A stretch of 64,000 bases of DNA from Verrucomicrobiota bacterium. GTDB taxonomy: Bacteria; Verrucomicrobiota; Verrucomicrobiia; Chthoniobacterales; UBA10450. The notes beneath the pieces are model-generated. The model was not told where the DNA came from and ran no database searches. It was given only the letters and a program-made list of their open reading frames with translations. The position numbers and the translations under genes were made by a program. The stretch is taken from contig QHQO01000020.1 in NCBI GenBank assembly GCA_003221195.1, positions 1 to 64,000 on the forward strand, written 5' to 3'. Every line of letters starts with the position of its first letter. The first letter of the stretch is position 1. Below, one piece after another: positions 1 to 10,287 of this stretch.

Positions 1-1
1 C

Positions 2-124
2 ATTCAAGAGCGAGGATTTCGCGATGCGAGACTGCAGCAACGCGTCCATATGAATGCCAACGATATTGCGCATTGGACAAGGGCGATCGCGAAAGAGGAA
101 AAGGCGCAGGGCAAGCGCGTGTGA
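2..124 (+). CDS. 3' end of an unidentified gene (partial at left edge)
   Basis: Frame 2 is open from the window edge to a TGA and encodes about 40 C-terminal residues (..RVHMNANDIAHWTRAIAKEE.., then AQGKRV). The composition is charged and helical and looks like the tail of a globular protein. The stop lies 37 bp before the stop of the convergent TPR gene, which is a normal convergent arrangement. The family cannot be recognised from this fragment. The ORF track lists only shadows here, because no start codon is visible. The upstream flank of the contig would settle its identity. Confidence 0.4.
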   Translation: MQERGFRDARLQQRVHMNANDIAHWTRAIAKEEKAQGKRV

Positions 125-160
125 TTCGTTACAACATTACAATGGACCGAATCTACCGAT

Positions 161-2014
161 TCAACGTGGCGAAGCCGCTGGCAGTGGACTCGGTTGGGCA
201 AGAACTGGTGAAACTGCTGGCGACGGAGCTGCAGATACTCTGGCGATTTTTGCTTTCGCTTCGTCGAGCACTACTTTTTCTTCCGGATAAATCTCGTCGT
301 CCGCAGCGGCCACGTAATCCTTGGCGGTGTCGATTTGGCCTGCGTCGGCCAGCAATAGCGCCGCGTAAACTGCCGCATGCGGGTCGCGTAATTGGTCTGC
401 TGGCAATCCTTGAATCGTTGCAAGGGCCTCCGGGTGTCGGCCAAGGCGATACAGAGAGAACGCATAAGTCACGGCGCAGTTGGCTTCGTTCGGCGCGCGG
501 TCATGGGCCTCTTTCGCCAGTTCATGCGAGGGTTCTACGTTTCGCTCGAGGTTCAGGCCTAGTCGCGCTAGATCCGCCGTGATCGGCGCTTCATTTGGAG
601 AGCTATCGTGTAGACGTTGGAGAACATCGTAAAGTCTTTCGGTGTCGTTGGTCTTGCGATAAAGCCGGCGAAGCGCGTCCAGCGCCTCGCGTCGCATCGG
701 TGGATCTTCTGCGACGCGCAGCCACAATTGTTCGGATTCTTTCTCCAGATTCCATTTCGATGCGAGACGGGCGAGGACAACTTCGCGCTCGGGATGATCG
801 TGTGTCGACTGTTCTGCAGCGCGCCAAAGCGCATGGAATTCTATGTCCGCATTGTCTTGTCGTGATTGACGCGTGGCAATTGCCTGATATGCAAGGCGCA
901 GGTAATCGGATTCGCCCCACATTCCTTTGCGAGTCCATCGTTTCAAACGCATCCAATTCTTCACATTGGCGTACGCGTCTGCCACCGCAACAGCGGCGGG
1001 CGGTGAAGTCAGTTTCTCTACGGGAAGTTTCTCGATCCACTTAGCAACCTCTCCGGTAAGTCCATTTTCGTTCATCCATCTCATAAGCGATGCAAGATCG
1101 GATGGATTCTTTGTGGCAAAAGGCTTTACTCGTTCCAGCAGTAGGTGGAATTTTTTTTCATCGAGCTTCCGATAAAAATTCAGGCAGAGAAGATAATCAC
1201 CGAAGGTCACCTCCTGCGACATTTGGAGCTGTTGCGCGAAGTTATTCCCCGCTAAGAAGTCATTGCGTGCCACAGCATCATTAAGCAAAGCGCGCAGCGC
1301 GCCGGTCCGATAGGGAGCGAGCTTGCTGAGTCGCTCGAGATTTTCGCGGGCGTTCGCGTTCTTTTGTGCATCGCTGGAATGGATTTGCAGCGCTGCGAGA
1401 TTGAACTGGTAGAGATCATTCTTGGGTTCTTTTTTTACGGCAGCGGCAAATTGTTCTTCTTGTTCGGCAAAGTTTCCTTCGGCAGAAGCCAACCAGCCTG
1501 CAACAACGTGAAAAGCGGCCCTGTGTCGGTCACTGGCTGCAATCTGATCGAGCGTCTTTCGAGCAAGATCGAGCTTTCCAAAGCGCAACGCCGCGGAAAT
1601 GAGATTGAGCTGACTGTCCGGGTCTTTTGGGCGCAAACGCGCAATTTGTTCACGCCATGAAATCGTTTCTTCGAGATTCTGTTTCTCTGCTGCTTCCGCT
1701 AATATGTAGAGGATCGGCTGAGAATCGGGACGTTGTGCCAGGAGTTTTCGCGCGGTCTGTGTTGCTTCGTTGAATCTTCCCTGCTGCAGCATCAAAGCGG
1801 CTTCGTGTAACAAGCGGGTTTGGCGCCAGTCTTCATAGAGTTTCAAGCCGTACCTGAGAAAAAGAGTGCCAAGTAGAATCGCAATTGCCAATCCAGCGGC
1901 TACAAGAGCGACACGAGCTGGCCAGAGCTGTCGTTGGAAGAAGGATTCCAGACCAAAGAGAGATTGGCCGATTCTTCTATATCCAGCCTCTTCGGCTCGC
2001 TCCGCGATTTTCAT
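161..2014 (-). CDS. Membrane-anchored tetratricopeptide repeat protein
   Basis: A 617-residue protein with a short cytoplasmic N-terminus, one membrane segment at about residues 35-57 (VALVAAGLAIAILLG...), then many degenerate TPR-like helical pairs up to about residue 590. It ends in a Pro/Ser/Ala-rich tail (SPAVSPVLAQPSPLP). Such proteins usually act as protein-protein interaction scaffolds in the envelope; no catalytic motif is seen. It is the last gene of a minus-strand run with the AI-2E-type permease (65 bp gap) and a second TPR protein, so all three may be co-transcribed. The substrate or partner is unknown. Confidence 0.8.
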   Translation of the reverse strand: MKIAERAEEAGYRRIGQSLFGLESFFQRQLWPARVALVAAGLAIAILLGTLFLRYGLKLYEDWRQTRLLHEAALMLQQGRFNEATQTARKLLAQRPDSQPILYILAEAAEKQNLEETISWREQIARLRPKDPDSQLNLISAALRFGKLDLARKTLDQIAASDRHRAAFHVVAGWLASAEGNFAEQEEQFAAAVKKEPKNDLYQFNLAALQIHSSDAQKNANARENLERLSKLAPYRTGALRALLNDAVARNDFLAGNNFAQQLQMSQEVTFGDYLLCLNFYRKLDEKKFHLLLERVKPFATKNPSDLASLMRWMNENGLTGEVAKWIEKLPVEKLTSPPAAVAVADAYANVKNWMRLKRWTRKGMWGESDYLRLAYQAIATRQSRQDNADIEFHALWRAAEQSTHDHPEREVVLARLASKWNLEKESEQLWLRVAEDPPMRREALDALRRLYRKTNDTERLYDVLQRLHDSSPNEAPITADLARLGLNLERNVEPSHELAKEAHDRAPNEANCAVTYAFSLYRLGRHPEALATIQGLPADQLRDPHAAVYAALLLADAGQIDTAKDYVAAADDEIYPEEKVVLDEAKAKIARVSAAPSPAVSPVLAQPSPLPAASPR

Positions 2015-2078
2015 GTCATGTCTCGGGGCGCAACGATCGACTTGTTCTTATCCATCACACCCGTGCTCGCTGCCGAGG

Positions 2079-3473
2079 CTAAGAGCGCGTGGCTACTTCT
2101 GCCTCTTTGACTACAGGAATTGATTTCACCGAGTCCTCGATTTTCTCCCTCAAACGCCGGCTCCAAACATATCGTCCCAACAACACTTTTACGGTGGCTG
2201 TAAGCGGGACGGCAAGAAGGGGACCGATTATCCCGCCAATGATCAAACCCCAGACAAAGATCGACACGATCACCGTCATTGGATGCAACCCGACGTAATT
2301 CCCAACAATTCGCGGGGCGTAAAATATGCCTTCGAGATTTTGAACAATGATGAAAATGCCAGTCACAATTAGAGGATGCGTCCAGTCGCCCCATTGGAAA
2401 GCTGCAATCAGAACGGCCGGCACCCAGCAGATGATGATCCCGATGTAGGGAATCATGGTCAGCACGACAACGAGCGCACCAATCACCGGCGCAAAATTGA
2501 GACCGGGAAATATTGTCAGCGTTGTGCCGATGAGGATCCCATCAACCAGACACACCAGTAGTTGCCCTCGAAAATACGCAGTGACGTAGCTGTTGATTTC
2601 TGACAAAAGCTCGGCGACTTCGTCTCTGAGGGGCGACGCGCGTAAAGGTAAATATTCTCTCCAGTTCGCTTCAATCCGCGGCCTTTCGTTCAACAGAAAA
2701 AAAAGGTAGATCGGCACCAGGATTAGGCTGAGCAAGAAACCTGTGACACCAAGAAAGCCACCGATGCTTTTCTTAAGGATATCCCAGAACTTTTCCATCA
2801 GCGTCGGAAGTGCCTGTTGCAAATTAGGCATTTGTTTTTCGACGTACGCCTGGATGCGCTGGCGTTCGGCAGTGGTCAGCTTTGGCGGGCTCGGCGCGAT
2901 TGTTTCAGCAGCCGGGGTAGTCTCGAAAGCTTTAGGTGTAGGAGAGACAGTCGGTTGCGCATGAGGAGAAGGAGAGGGTATCGGTCCGATGAGCCAGTTG
3001 GTAAAACTTGTCGATGCAGATTTCGTACGGCCACTGCCGAGGAATCCGAAGGACTGATCGAATCGATAGATTAGATCCACAATGTAGTCGCGGGCTCGCT
3101 CGGTATAAGCAGGAACTTGCTTTGCGAAATTCGCGCTTTGTATTGAGATGGTCGGGACGAGCCACGCCGCCAATCCACCGAGAGCAAAAAAGGCAATGGC
3201 AAAAAGAAGAGCTACCGCCTTGGTGCGACTGAGCGTACCGCGAGACATTTTCGTCACCAGCGGATCCAGCAGATAAGTCAGAATAACCGCGATAGCGACT
3301 GGGATCAGGATCGGTTGGAGGAAACTAATGACATTAGCGCTGGCCCAAATCACCGTGCCGATAATCAGAATGAGGAGAACCACACAGAAGGCTGTGAGAG
3401 CCGCCCACATCACTTTGCGCTGCCACGGCGTGGGATAACCGCTTATGTTCGTCGCGAGAACGTCGGGCGTCAC
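2079..3473 (-). CDS. AI-2E transporter family (PerM-like) membrane protein
   Basis: A 464-residue polytopic protein. There is an N-terminal hydrophobic pair (residues about 23-75), a third segment near 85-110, then a soluble region, and a C-terminal block of hydrophobic helices from about 240. This block contains the Gly/Pro-rich stretches typical of the family (VVLTMIPYIG, and GLHPMTVIVSIFVWG near the end). This matches the AI-2E/PerM (UPF0118) fold; members export small molecules or ions, and few substrates are proven. A Pro/Ser/Thr-rich insert (PSPSPHAQPTVSPTP) lies in the soluble region around residues 165-195. The start is GTG, overlapping the TGA of the upstream TPR gene by 3 bases, so translation is probably coupled. 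Confidence 0.85.
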   Translation of the reverse strand: MTPDVLATNISGYPTPWQRKVMWAALTAFCVVLLILIIGTVIWASANVISFLQPILIPVAIAVILTYLLDPLVTKMSRGTLSRTKAVALLFAIAFFALGGLAAWLVPTISIQSANFAKQVPAYTERARDYIVDLIYRFDQSFGFLGSGRTKSASTSFTNWLIGPIPSPSPHAQPTVSPTPKAFETTPAAETIAPSPPKLTTAERQRIQAYVEKQMPNLQQALPTLMEKFWDILKKSIGGFLGVTGFLLSLILVPIYLFFLLNERPRIEANWREYLPLRASPLRDEVAELLSEINSYVTAYFRGQLLVCLVDGILIGTTLTIFPGLNFAPVIGALVVVLTMIPYIGIIICWVPAVLIAAFQWGDWTHPLIVTGIFIIVQNLEGIFYAPRIVGNYVGLHPMTVIVSIFVWGLIIGGIIGPLLAVPLTATVKVLLGRYVWSRRLREKIEDSVKSIPVVKEAEVATRS

Positions 3474-5293
3474 TGGGTTTGATTTGTCTTTGTTGGAGGA
3501 CCGTTGCCAATTGGCGCCTTCGTTCTTTCGATCTTGTTCGCCAGGTTCTTATTGTTTGGATCGAGCGCCAGCGCTTTTTGCCAGGATTCCAGAGCTTCCG
3601 AAAGCCGATTCAATTTGAAATAGGCGTCACCAATGTGCTCAAAGATAACTGGATCATCGTGGTCGGCAGTTTTTGCAGCACGGAGCAGGTTGCTCAAAGC
3701 TTGATCAGGTTTGCCTTTTCGGTACTCGACCCAACCGAGGCTATCGAGGTAAGAAGCGTTATTAGGTTCTATCTCGAGCGCGCGGTTAATCATCGTTTCG
3801 GCTTCGTCCAGGTTCATGTTGTGATCGGCCCACATGTAGCCGAGATAATTGCAGGCTTCCGCAGAGTTCGCCGGGTCTAGAGCGATCGATTTGCGAAGAA
3901 GATCAGCTGCCTTTTGGTACAGGCCGGCCTGCTCTGCTGTCGCGCCATAGTTGAAATAGAACTTGGCATTTACCATGTCATTGCCCTGGTCGAGTTGCGC
4001 TTCGCGCAGTGCCTCCTCAAAGGTCGCCACGGCCTGCTGGGTCTGTTTCGCCTCGCTTTGGGCAATGGCCAGATAGTAAACGATCTCCGGCGCCCCCGGA
4101 AATCGACGCCGGGCTTCTGTCAGCAATCTGACCGCGCGATCGGCATCTTTTAAAGGGCCAAGCAGCAGTTCCGACAGATGCAAATATGTGCCCACGTGAT
4201 TTGGATTAATCAGCAGGCTTTGCTCATAATTTGCGGCCACTTTCGCAAAGATTGCTTTGGCTTCGTCAACTCTTTTGGCGCGTTGGAGCGATCGCGCTTC
4301 ATCATCCAGCACCTGTGCTAATAAATCGTAGGTTTGGTACTTTTCAGGATGCTCTTTGATGATTTGCTCGAGCATCTCAACTGCTTTACCGCGCTGATTC
4401 GTCAGGATAAAACCAGTTGCCAGTTTCTCTCGCGCATTTGCATCGTCAGGTTGCAACTCCAGAACGTGCAGATAAAGCGGAATTGCGTCTTTCAATTGCT
4501 GGGAGGCTGCATAGTAATCGGCGACATCTTTTAGAATCGCAGGATCATCGCCGGCGTGTTCGGCTGCCTTTTTGAAAATTTCGTTGGTCCTTTTCAGTTC
4601 GTCGGGCTTCGGCTGTGAATCGGACTTGAAAAGAATGGCCACGTAAAGTTTGCCCAGACGCATCCAGAAGTTGGCGTCGTCGCTGCGAACCTTTGTGGCA
4701 CGATCCAGAATTTCCAGCGCCTTTTTCTCTTGCCCGGCCGCAACTTCGATTTCCACCAGGCGCTGGTAACCTTCGATGTCTCCGGGATTGAGGGCAACTG
4801 CCCGATTGGCATAATCGATAGCCTGATCGGTTTTCTTAAGATATTTCGCATAAATAAATGCGAGTTGTTGATACGGGTCTGCATCTTTCGGGTTTGCCTT
4901 GATTGCATCTTTCAACACGTCAATCGCCTGCGGAAAATCATCCTGCTCTATCAGCAAAGCTGCTACGCGCGAAGCGAGTTGCGATTGACCGGGATCGACA
5001 TTTAGCACTTTGCGATACGCCTCCAGCGCACGATCCATCTCGCCATTTTCTTCGAATGACATTCCCTCGACAAAATGGACTAGCGCATCCGCTTTATGTG
5101 CGCCCTCCAAACGCAGGGCGAGATCGGCAGCCGGCCTGGCATAGAGCGAATCGTCCTGGCGACCAGTCTTTTTTGTTGTCGCCGACGAAGATTTCGGCGT
5201 TCGAGCGACTGCTGCACTCGCGCCAACGAGAAAAGCGAACGCAATGAAAAACCACCTGCGCAGCGAAACGCTCCGCTTTTTGGGCTTCCTCAC
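3470..5293 (-). CDS. Exported tetratricopeptide repeat protein
   Basis: A 607-residue protein with a basic N-terminus (MRKPKKRSVSLRR) and a hydrophobic signal segment at about residues 13-31 (WFFIAFAFLVGASAAVA), followed by a low-complexity linker. At least a dozen canonical TPR units follow, for example the NASYLDSLGWVEYRKGKPD and IGDAYFKLNRLSEALESW segments near the C-terminus. It ends in a Gly/Pro/Thr/Gln tail. This is a typical periplasmic or outer-membrane-associated TPR scaffold. It is first in a likely operon with the overlapping AI-2E-type permease. No enzymatic domain is visible. Confidence 0.82.
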   Translation of the reverse strand: MRKPKKRSVSLRRWFFIAFAFLVGASAAVARTPKSSSATTKKTGRQDDSLYARPAADLALRLEGAHKADALVHFVEGMSFEENGEMDRALEAYRKVLNVDPGQSQLASRVAALLIEQDDFPQAIDVLKDAIKANPKDADPYQQLAFIYAKYLKKTDQAIDYANRAVALNPGDIEGYQRLVEIEVAAGQEKKALEILDRATKVRSDDANFWMRLGKLYVAILFKSDSQPKPDELKRTNEIFKKAAEHAGDDPAILKDVADYYAASQQLKDAIPLYLHVLELQPDDANAREKLATGFILTNQRGKAVEMLEQIIKEHPEKYQTYDLLAQVLDDEARSLQRAKRVDEAKAIFAKVAANYEQSLLINPNHVGTYLHLSELLLGPLKDADRAVRLLTEARRRFPGAPEIVYYLAIAQSEAKQTQQAVATFEEALREAQLDQGNDMVNAKFYFNYGATAEQAGLYQKAADLLRKSIALDPANSAEACNYLGYMWADHNMNLDEAETMINRALEIEPNNASYLDSLGWVEYRKGKPDQALSNLLRAAKTADHDDPVIFEHIGDAYFKLNRLSEALESWQKALALDPNNKNLANKIERTKAPIGNGPPTKTNQTQ

Positions 5294-5418
5294 ATCTTAA
5301 ATGGTAGCTTTCGGCCCAGCCTCCGCAAACCTTACCCTAACCTATAGAGGCGACCGTGCTGGCTGTGCTTCTCATGAACGCGGGTGGCAGGCCCGTTATA
5401 GCGTCGCGACAACTCCTG

Positions 5419-5523
5419 TTACGCTTTATATCGGAGCCGTTTCTTATGCCGATTCGCTTTCATGCGCTTGCGGCGCTTATGCTTCGCAATTTTCGCTTTT
5501 CGTCTTTTCTTGAGAGAGCCCAT
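5419..5523 (-). CDS. AURKAIP1/COX24-domain small basic protein (34 aa)
   Basis: Too short for the ORF track; found by reading the reverse strand. ATG at 5523 opens a 34-codon frame (MGSLKKRRKAKIAKHKRRKR.., ending RLRYKA) that is almost entirely Lys/Arg/His. The pattern of an N-terminal short hydrophobic turn followed by KKRR..KI.KHKRRKR..R is that of AURKAIP1/COX24-domain proteins, related to the mitoribosomal protein mS38 C-terminus. Small bacterial members are thought to be ribosome-associated; that role is inferred. It sits alone in the 309-bp gap between a TPR gene and the M28 peptidase, with no strong Shine-Dalgarno motif. Confidence 0.8.
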   Translation of the reverse strand: MGSLKKRRKAKIAKHKRRKRMKANRHKKRLRYKA

Positions 5524-5602
5524 TCGATTTTCAAATTCGCGAGTTCCGATTCAACCATCAGATGCGCTACAATGCAACCCAGTTCTTACATTGCTCGTAA
5601 CA

Positions 5603-7288
5603 TCATCTCTTTAACATTTCATCTCGCTTCCCCTTAAACTCACTTTCAGGTTTCCACTCTGGAAATTTGTCGCCGTTCACGACCTGATAGCCAACCTCGA
5701 ACAGAAGTTGAATATCCTGCACTGCGCCGGAGAGGTCCCAGTTTGGATTAACTTCGTCCGAGACCTGATGGTAGTGGTGCGCAATGTAATCGTCTTTCTT
5801 TTGCTGGCCGAAGTCTGCTGGTTTTCCGATGAAATCCTTGCCGCCGCCAGTGTAGAGCGAGGGCACGCCGCGCTTGGAAAATTCGAAATGATCGGCACGA
5901 TAGAAACCGCCTTTCTCCGGTTGACTGTTCGGTTGCGTCACTCGGCCATTGCGTTTTGCGGCAGCGGTCAGCAGATCATCGAGTGTTGAATTGTTGTTGC
6001 TCAGGTCCTCGATGTCGCGCGTTTTGCCCCAGGGATTCACGGTGTCGATGTTGATGTCAGCCAGCGTTTTTTCCAGCGGATAGAGCGGATGAAGCGCGTA
6101 AAATTTCGAGCCGAGCAATCCTGCTTCTTCAGCAGTCGTGGCCATGAACAAAACTGATCGTTTCGGCGGCGGATTTAATTTTGCGAATGCCGCCGCGAGC
6201 TGGATAAGCGAAGCAACGCCGGAGGCGTTATCGACCGCGCCGTTATAGATCTGATCGCCTTGCAGATTGTGATTAAGTCCGAGGTGGTCCCAGTGCGCCG
6301 TGTAAATGATATATTCGTCGCGCAACTTCGGATCGATTCCCTCGAGTTTGCCGATGACGTTGTGCGATTTAAAGGAGCGAAGCTGTTGCTTGATGTCGAT
6401 ATTAGCCTTTGCATTGATCGGCACCGGCCGGAACTCTTTTGTTATCGCCGACTTCTTCAGCGCCTCGAAATCCTCACCACAAGCGGCTAGCAATTTCTTC
6501 GCGGTATCGAGCGTTATCCACGAGCGCGCTTCTACGGTGTCCGCGTTCTTATTTGGCGAATCAATCTCGTAGTTCTCCTTGCCCCAACTCGTTCTTACCA
6601 CGGAATATGGGTATCCAGCCGACTCAGTCTGGTGGATGATCACAGCGGCTGCAGCGCCTTTTTGTGCTGCGATCTCATATTTGTAAGTCCAGCGACCGTA
6701 GTAGGTCATCGCTTTCCCTTTAAACATTTTTTCATCGAGTTTGGATGAATCTTTGGGATCGGGAATCGGTGGATCGCCAATCAGCATCAGCAGGGTCTTG
6801 CCGCGAACATCGACATTCTTGTAGTCGTCCCATCCGTATTCCGGTGCGACGACGCCGTACCCGACGAAGACGACTTCCGAATTATTGATCTTGATTTCCG
6901 GTTGAAGACGCGCGGAGGACGCAATGAAGTCGTCGGGGTACTTCAGGTCGATCGTCCCATCGCGTACCGCGAACGACATTCGTGGTTCGCTTTTGATTCC
7001 AGCCAACGGAACCTCCTGGGTGTAACCGCCGTCTGGGTTTCCCGGCTTCAACCCGATTTTCCTGAACTGATCCGTTATGTAATTAACGGAAAGTTCCTCG
7101 CCTTTTGTCCCCGGTGCACGTCCTTCGAATTCATCCGACGCAAGAACCTTGATGTGCGCCAGTAAACCGTCCGGCGTAATCGCCTCCAACGCCGGTTCCA
7201 GACGCAACGCCAATTCATCCACAGCGAAAAGCGAAGTCACAGCGGTAAGAGAAATCGCAATCAACCAGCCCGAAATTTTCATGTCCAC
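5603..7288 (-). CDS. Exported M28-family zinc aminopeptidase with PA domain
   Basis: A 561-residue protein with an N-terminal signal segment ([18 protein letters not shown]). Residues about 130-260 look like a protease-associated insert ([18 protein letters not shown]). The M28 catalytic core carries the expected zinc ligands and acid residues: TAHWDHLG (His about 332), NGAVDNASG (Asp about 353), [10 protein letters not shown] (Glu 387/388), DINIDTVN, and a late ADHFEF histidine. The family cleaves N-terminal residues or dipeptides from peptides. The catalytic set appears complete, so activity is expected in the periplasm or outside the cell. It is followed by the M3 peptidase on the same strand, suggesting a peptide-scavenging pair. 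Confidence 0.92.
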   Translation of the reverse strand: MDMKISGWLIAISLTAVTSLFAVDELALRLEPALEAITPDGLLAHIKVLASDEFEGRAPGTKGEELSVNYITDQFRKIGLKPGNPDGGYTQEVPLAGIKSEPRMSFAVRDGTIDLKYPDDFIASSARLQPEIKINNSEVVFVGYGVVAPEYGWDDYKNVDVRGKTLLMLIGDPPIPDPKDSSKLDEKMFKGKAMTYYGRWTYKYEIAAQKGAAAAVIIHQTESAGYPYSVVRTSWGKENYEIDSPNKNADTVEARSWITLDTAKKLLAACGEDFEALKKSAITKEFRPVPINAKANIDIKQQLRSFKSHNVIGKLEGIDPKLRDEYIIYTAHWDHLGLNHNLQGDQIYNGAVDNASGVASLIQLAAAFAKLNPPPKRSVLFMATTAEEAGLLGSKFYALHPLYPLEKTLADINIDTVNPWGKTRDIEDLSNNNSTLDDLLTAAAKRNGRVTQPNSQPEKGGFYRADHFEFSKRGVPSLYTGGGKDFIGKPADFGQQKKDDYIAHHYHQVSDEVNPNWDLSGAVQDIQLLFEVGYQVVNGDKFPEWKPESEFKGKRDEMLKR

Positions 7289-7374
7289 TCTGTAACGACA
7301 CTCTTTAAGCGCCGCAATGTTGTCGATACGGGCGTTGTGACGTCCCTCACTTCGTTTTGGTGATGACCGAAGTA

Positions 7375-9513
7375 TTAGCGGCCTTTTTGCGATGAGCCGC
7401 CGACCGCTTCCTTTTTCTCTCGGGGAATGCCGATTTTTTTCAAGAACGGCTGGATCGATTGTTTGCGGCCGAGAAACTTCTCGATGGAAACGGTGACGTC
7501 ACGCGAATCGCCCGGCTCATAGATTTCGTGGCGTAACTTCATACCAGCTTGCTTGTCGAGGTAACCATCCTTTGCCTTTTCGAAGACGGTTGCCATATCT
7601 GCGGCGATGGCGTCGGCCCATGCATAGCCGTAGTAACCGGCGTCATAGCCATTCAGATGGCCGAAGTAGGAAACGAAGGTAGTGCTGGGATCAATTGGGA
7701 GAAAGACCTTTTCCAGGATCGGATTTGAAATGGCCACACAATCGAAGGGCATATCCTCAGCATGCTGATTGTGCAATTCGAGGTCGAGCGATGCGAAGGC
7801 GAACTGGCGTCGATAAAGAACACCGGCATTCGCCAGTTTCGCGTCATTCATTTTTTTGATGATTTCCGCTGGAATTTTCTTCGATGGATCGCGGTAATCG
7901 GCCGCAAACATGTCGAGCACTTTCTTGTCCCAGACCCAGTTCTGCAGCATCTGCGATGGCGCTTCTACGAAATCCCCCGGCACATGCGTTCCGGCGAAAC
8001 GGCCGTACTTCGCGCGAGTGACAATCGAATGAAGCGCGTGACCGAATTCGTGGAATAAAGTTTCGACTTCCTGGTGTGTCATCAAAGACGGCTTGTCCGC
8101 TGCCGGAGGCGAAAAATTGCAAAGCAAGGCGACAGTTGGCCGCTGGTATTTTCCGTCCGGCAACAGTTTGCCAGTGATGATTTCGAATTGGGCGAAGTGA
8201 TTGAATTTTCCTTCGCGCGGAAACATATCGAGATAAAACATCCCGAGCGGCTCGCCGGTGGAGGAATCGGTCACCATGTAGAGCTGGAGATCGTCGATCC
8301 ATTTGTAAGGCGCAGCGATCTTCTCAAACGTCAGACCAAAGATGCTCTGATAAATATTGAACATGCCGTCGAGCACCTTTTGGAACGGGAAATATGCGCG
8401 CAACGCTTCCTTATCGACGGCGTATTTTTGTTTGTCCCGCTGGTTAGCGTAATAGCGCCAATCCCACACCTCGATCTTAGCGTTCGGATCGTTCGTTTCA
8501 GCGGCCTTCAACTTTTGTAATTCCGCGATTTCACTCTCAAACTTGGGCTGAATTCCGATAACCAGATCGCTAATGTATTTCTCCGCGTTCGCCCCATTCT
8601 TGGCCATTTTGACTTCAGTCTGATAGTCGTCCCACGATTTGTAACCGAGCCGAAGAGCGATCTTGTTCCGAAGCGCAAGCAGCTGGTTGAGGACAGGAAC
8701 ATTTGCCTCTTTGGCGAGCGTCTCGCGAATGACGTAAAGCTGTTTGCGCGTCGCTTCGCTCTTTGCGTTTTCTTCGACGGTATTGAATTGCCACGTGACG
8801 TTTGCCATTACTGTGTAGGCATCGTCTCCCGTCCTGACGCCGGGCGAAGCGAAGAAGCTTTCCGGCAACCCATCCAGATCGGCCTTCGTGAAAATCACCG
8901 GCGCGTTGGCCTTAACAATGTTGGTGTCGAAGTCAGTCCCGAGTTTGGACAGGTCTTTCCGCAACTGCTCCACCTCTTTGCGCTGATCAGGAGGAAGGTC
9001 CAGGCCGGCGCGGCGATAATCGCGCAACGTTTCGTTCAGCAGTTTTTCGTCTTCACCCGAAAGCTTCGGACGCGTGTCAGCAAGGGCCTTGATTGCCTTG
9101 TAAACGTCCTCGCGATAATCAACGCTCACAGCCCAGTCTTGAAACGCCTTTATGGCGTTCTCGCCAGCAGCGCGCATTTCCGGATTCGTGTTTGTCTCTT
9201 TGATGATTGTGGCCTTGTTGGCCGCGAGTCCTGCATCGTAAGTGAGATCATCGAGCGCCACCACCGTGCTCTTAAACGTAACCTTTTTCAGATCCTGTGA
9301 GGCAATTTGATCCAATGCCTTATTCGCCTTCGCGATGGCATCGTTCATCATTGCCTCGACCGCTTTCGGCGATTGCTCCCAGTCGGGAATCGTTAAGACG
9401 GCATTGGCCTTCGCGGCCGCAGGTCGAAAGTCATCGACAGTTTTCAGTTCAGCGGCTGAAAGACTCAGGCTCGCCGCGGCGAAAACAAATGACAGGAAAA
9501 CCGAGCATTTCAT
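7375..9513 (-). CDS. Exported M3-family zinc metallopeptidase (oligopeptidase A/Dcp-like)
   Basis: A 712-residue protein with a signal peptide ([21 protein letters not shown]) and a long helical N-terminal half. The gluzincin motif HEFGHALH lies around residue 490, with the downstream family motifs expected for peptidase M3 (for example [16 protein letters not shown]). M3 enzymes degrade short peptides. Most characterised bacterial members are cytoplasmic, but this one has an export signal. The length matches OpdA/Dcp. It lies 86 bp upstream of the M28 gene on the same strand, so both may serve extracytoplasmic peptide breakdown. Confidence 0.92.
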   Translation of the reverse strand: MKCSVFLSFVFAAASLSLSAAELKTVDDFRPAAAKANAVLTIPDWEQSPKAVEAMMNDAIAKANKALDQIASQDLKKVTFKSTVVALDDLTYDAGLAANKATIIKETNTNPEMRAAGENAIKAFQDWAVSVDYREDVYKAIKALADTRPKLSGEDEKLLNETLRDYRRAGLDLPPDQRKEVEQLRKDLSKLGTDFDTNIVKANAPVIFTKADLDGLPESFFASPGVRTGDDAYTVMANVTWQFNTVEENAKSEATRKQLYVIRETLAKEANVPVLNQLLALRNKIALRLGYKSWDDYQTEVKMAKNGANAEKYISDLVIGIQPKFESEIAELQKLKAAETNDPNAKIEVWDWRYYANQRDKQKYAVDKEALRAYFPFQKVLDGMFNIYQSIFGLTFEKIAAPYKWIDDLQLYMVTDSSTGEPLGMFYLDMFPREGKFNHFAQFEIITGKLLPDGKYQRPTVALLCNFSPPAADKPSLMTHQEVETLFHEFGHALHSIVTRAKYGRFAGTHVPGDFVEAPSQMLQNWVWDKKVLDMFAADYRDPSKKIPAEIIKKMNDAKLANAGVLYRRQFAFASLDLELHNQHAEDMPFDCVAISNPILEKVFLPIDPSTTFVSYFGHLNGYDAGYYGYAWADAIAADMATVFEKAKDGYLDKQAGMKLRHEIYEPGDSRDVTVSIEKFLGRKQSIQPFLKKIGIPREKKEAVGGSSQKGR

Positions 9514-9631
9514 AGTGGTCGAAGTTGGCCCACACCTTTATGCGCACCGAGCCGCAAAGGCAAATTGGCGGCGTTGCCCACCCCAGGCGGTTGCGTTTGA
9601 CGAATGCGCAAGCTAAGAAACGTGCGCCACG

Positions 9632-10207
9632 ATGATTCAGAAATTTTTCCTTGCCTTTATTCCGATCTTTGTCGCGATCGATCCAATTGGACTTATCGCG
9701 ATTTTTACGGGCCTCGCTGCCAACGCTTCACCGGAACAACGGAAACGGCAGGGGTTTCTCGGAATTCTCACAGCGCTCTGCGTGTCTGTCGGATTCATGT
9801 TTCTCGGGGAAATAATTTTCGACGCACTTGGAATAACAGACGCCGACTTTCAAGTCGCTGGTGGTCTTATTCTGCTTGCTCTGGCGGGTCGCGAATTGCT
9901 CAGTCTCAGGCCCTCTGACCAGGGCGAGAGGAACGAATTTGGAATCGTTCCGCTTGGAATGCCGCTAATCGCCGGCCCGGCCTTGCTTACGGCCCTGCTT
10001 GTTTTGGTTGATACGGTGAGCTTGGTGTTCACGCTAATCGCGCTTCTGGTTAACCTTGGTTTGGTTGCCGTGGCGTTCTGGAATGCGAATTGGTTCACTC
10101 GCTGGATGGGCCGGCAGGGATTGCGCGGTGTATCGAAGATAATCGCACTCCTTCTCGCCGCGATTGCTGTCAGCCTTATTCGTCGCGGCTGGAACACGCC
10201 AGCCTGA
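9632..10207 (+). CDS. MarC-family integral membrane protein
   Basis: A 191-residue protein with six predicted membrane helices and family signatures FIPIFVAIDPIGLIAIFTG at the N-terminus and PLGMPLIAGPALLTALLV in the middle. MarC/SNARE-associated-type membrane proteins (UPF0056) are widespread; despite the name they are not established antibiotic-resistance determinants and their substrate is unknown. It is transcribed divergently from the M3 peptidase and convergently to the next lipoprotein gene. Length and topology are normal for the family. Confidence 0.9.
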   Translation: MIQKFFLAFIPIFVAIDPIGLIAIFTGLAANASPEQRKRQGFLGILTALCVSVGFMFLGEIIFDALGITDADFQVAGGLILLALAGRELLSLRPSDQGERNEFGIVPLGMPLIAGPALLTALLVLVDTVSLVFTLIALLVNLGLVAVAFWNANWFTRWMGRQGLRGVSKIIALLLAAIAVSLIRRGWNTPA

Positions 10208-10287
10208 CCGAGCGCAGCGACAATCTGGCCTTTCGAAAAACTGTTAGCCCGGCATCGCCCGCCAGATCACATCGAGATTACGCGAAG

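Noticed and set aside
73-582. 169-aa plus-strand ORF at the left edge
   Set aside because: Lies mostly antisense to the TPR gene at 161-2014; Arg/Pro-rich shadow translation with no domain.
5301-5637. Two plus-strand ORFs (70 and 93 aa) upstream of the M28 gene
   Set aside because: They are the opposite strand of the COX24-like small gene and flanking sequence; no family or ribosome site.
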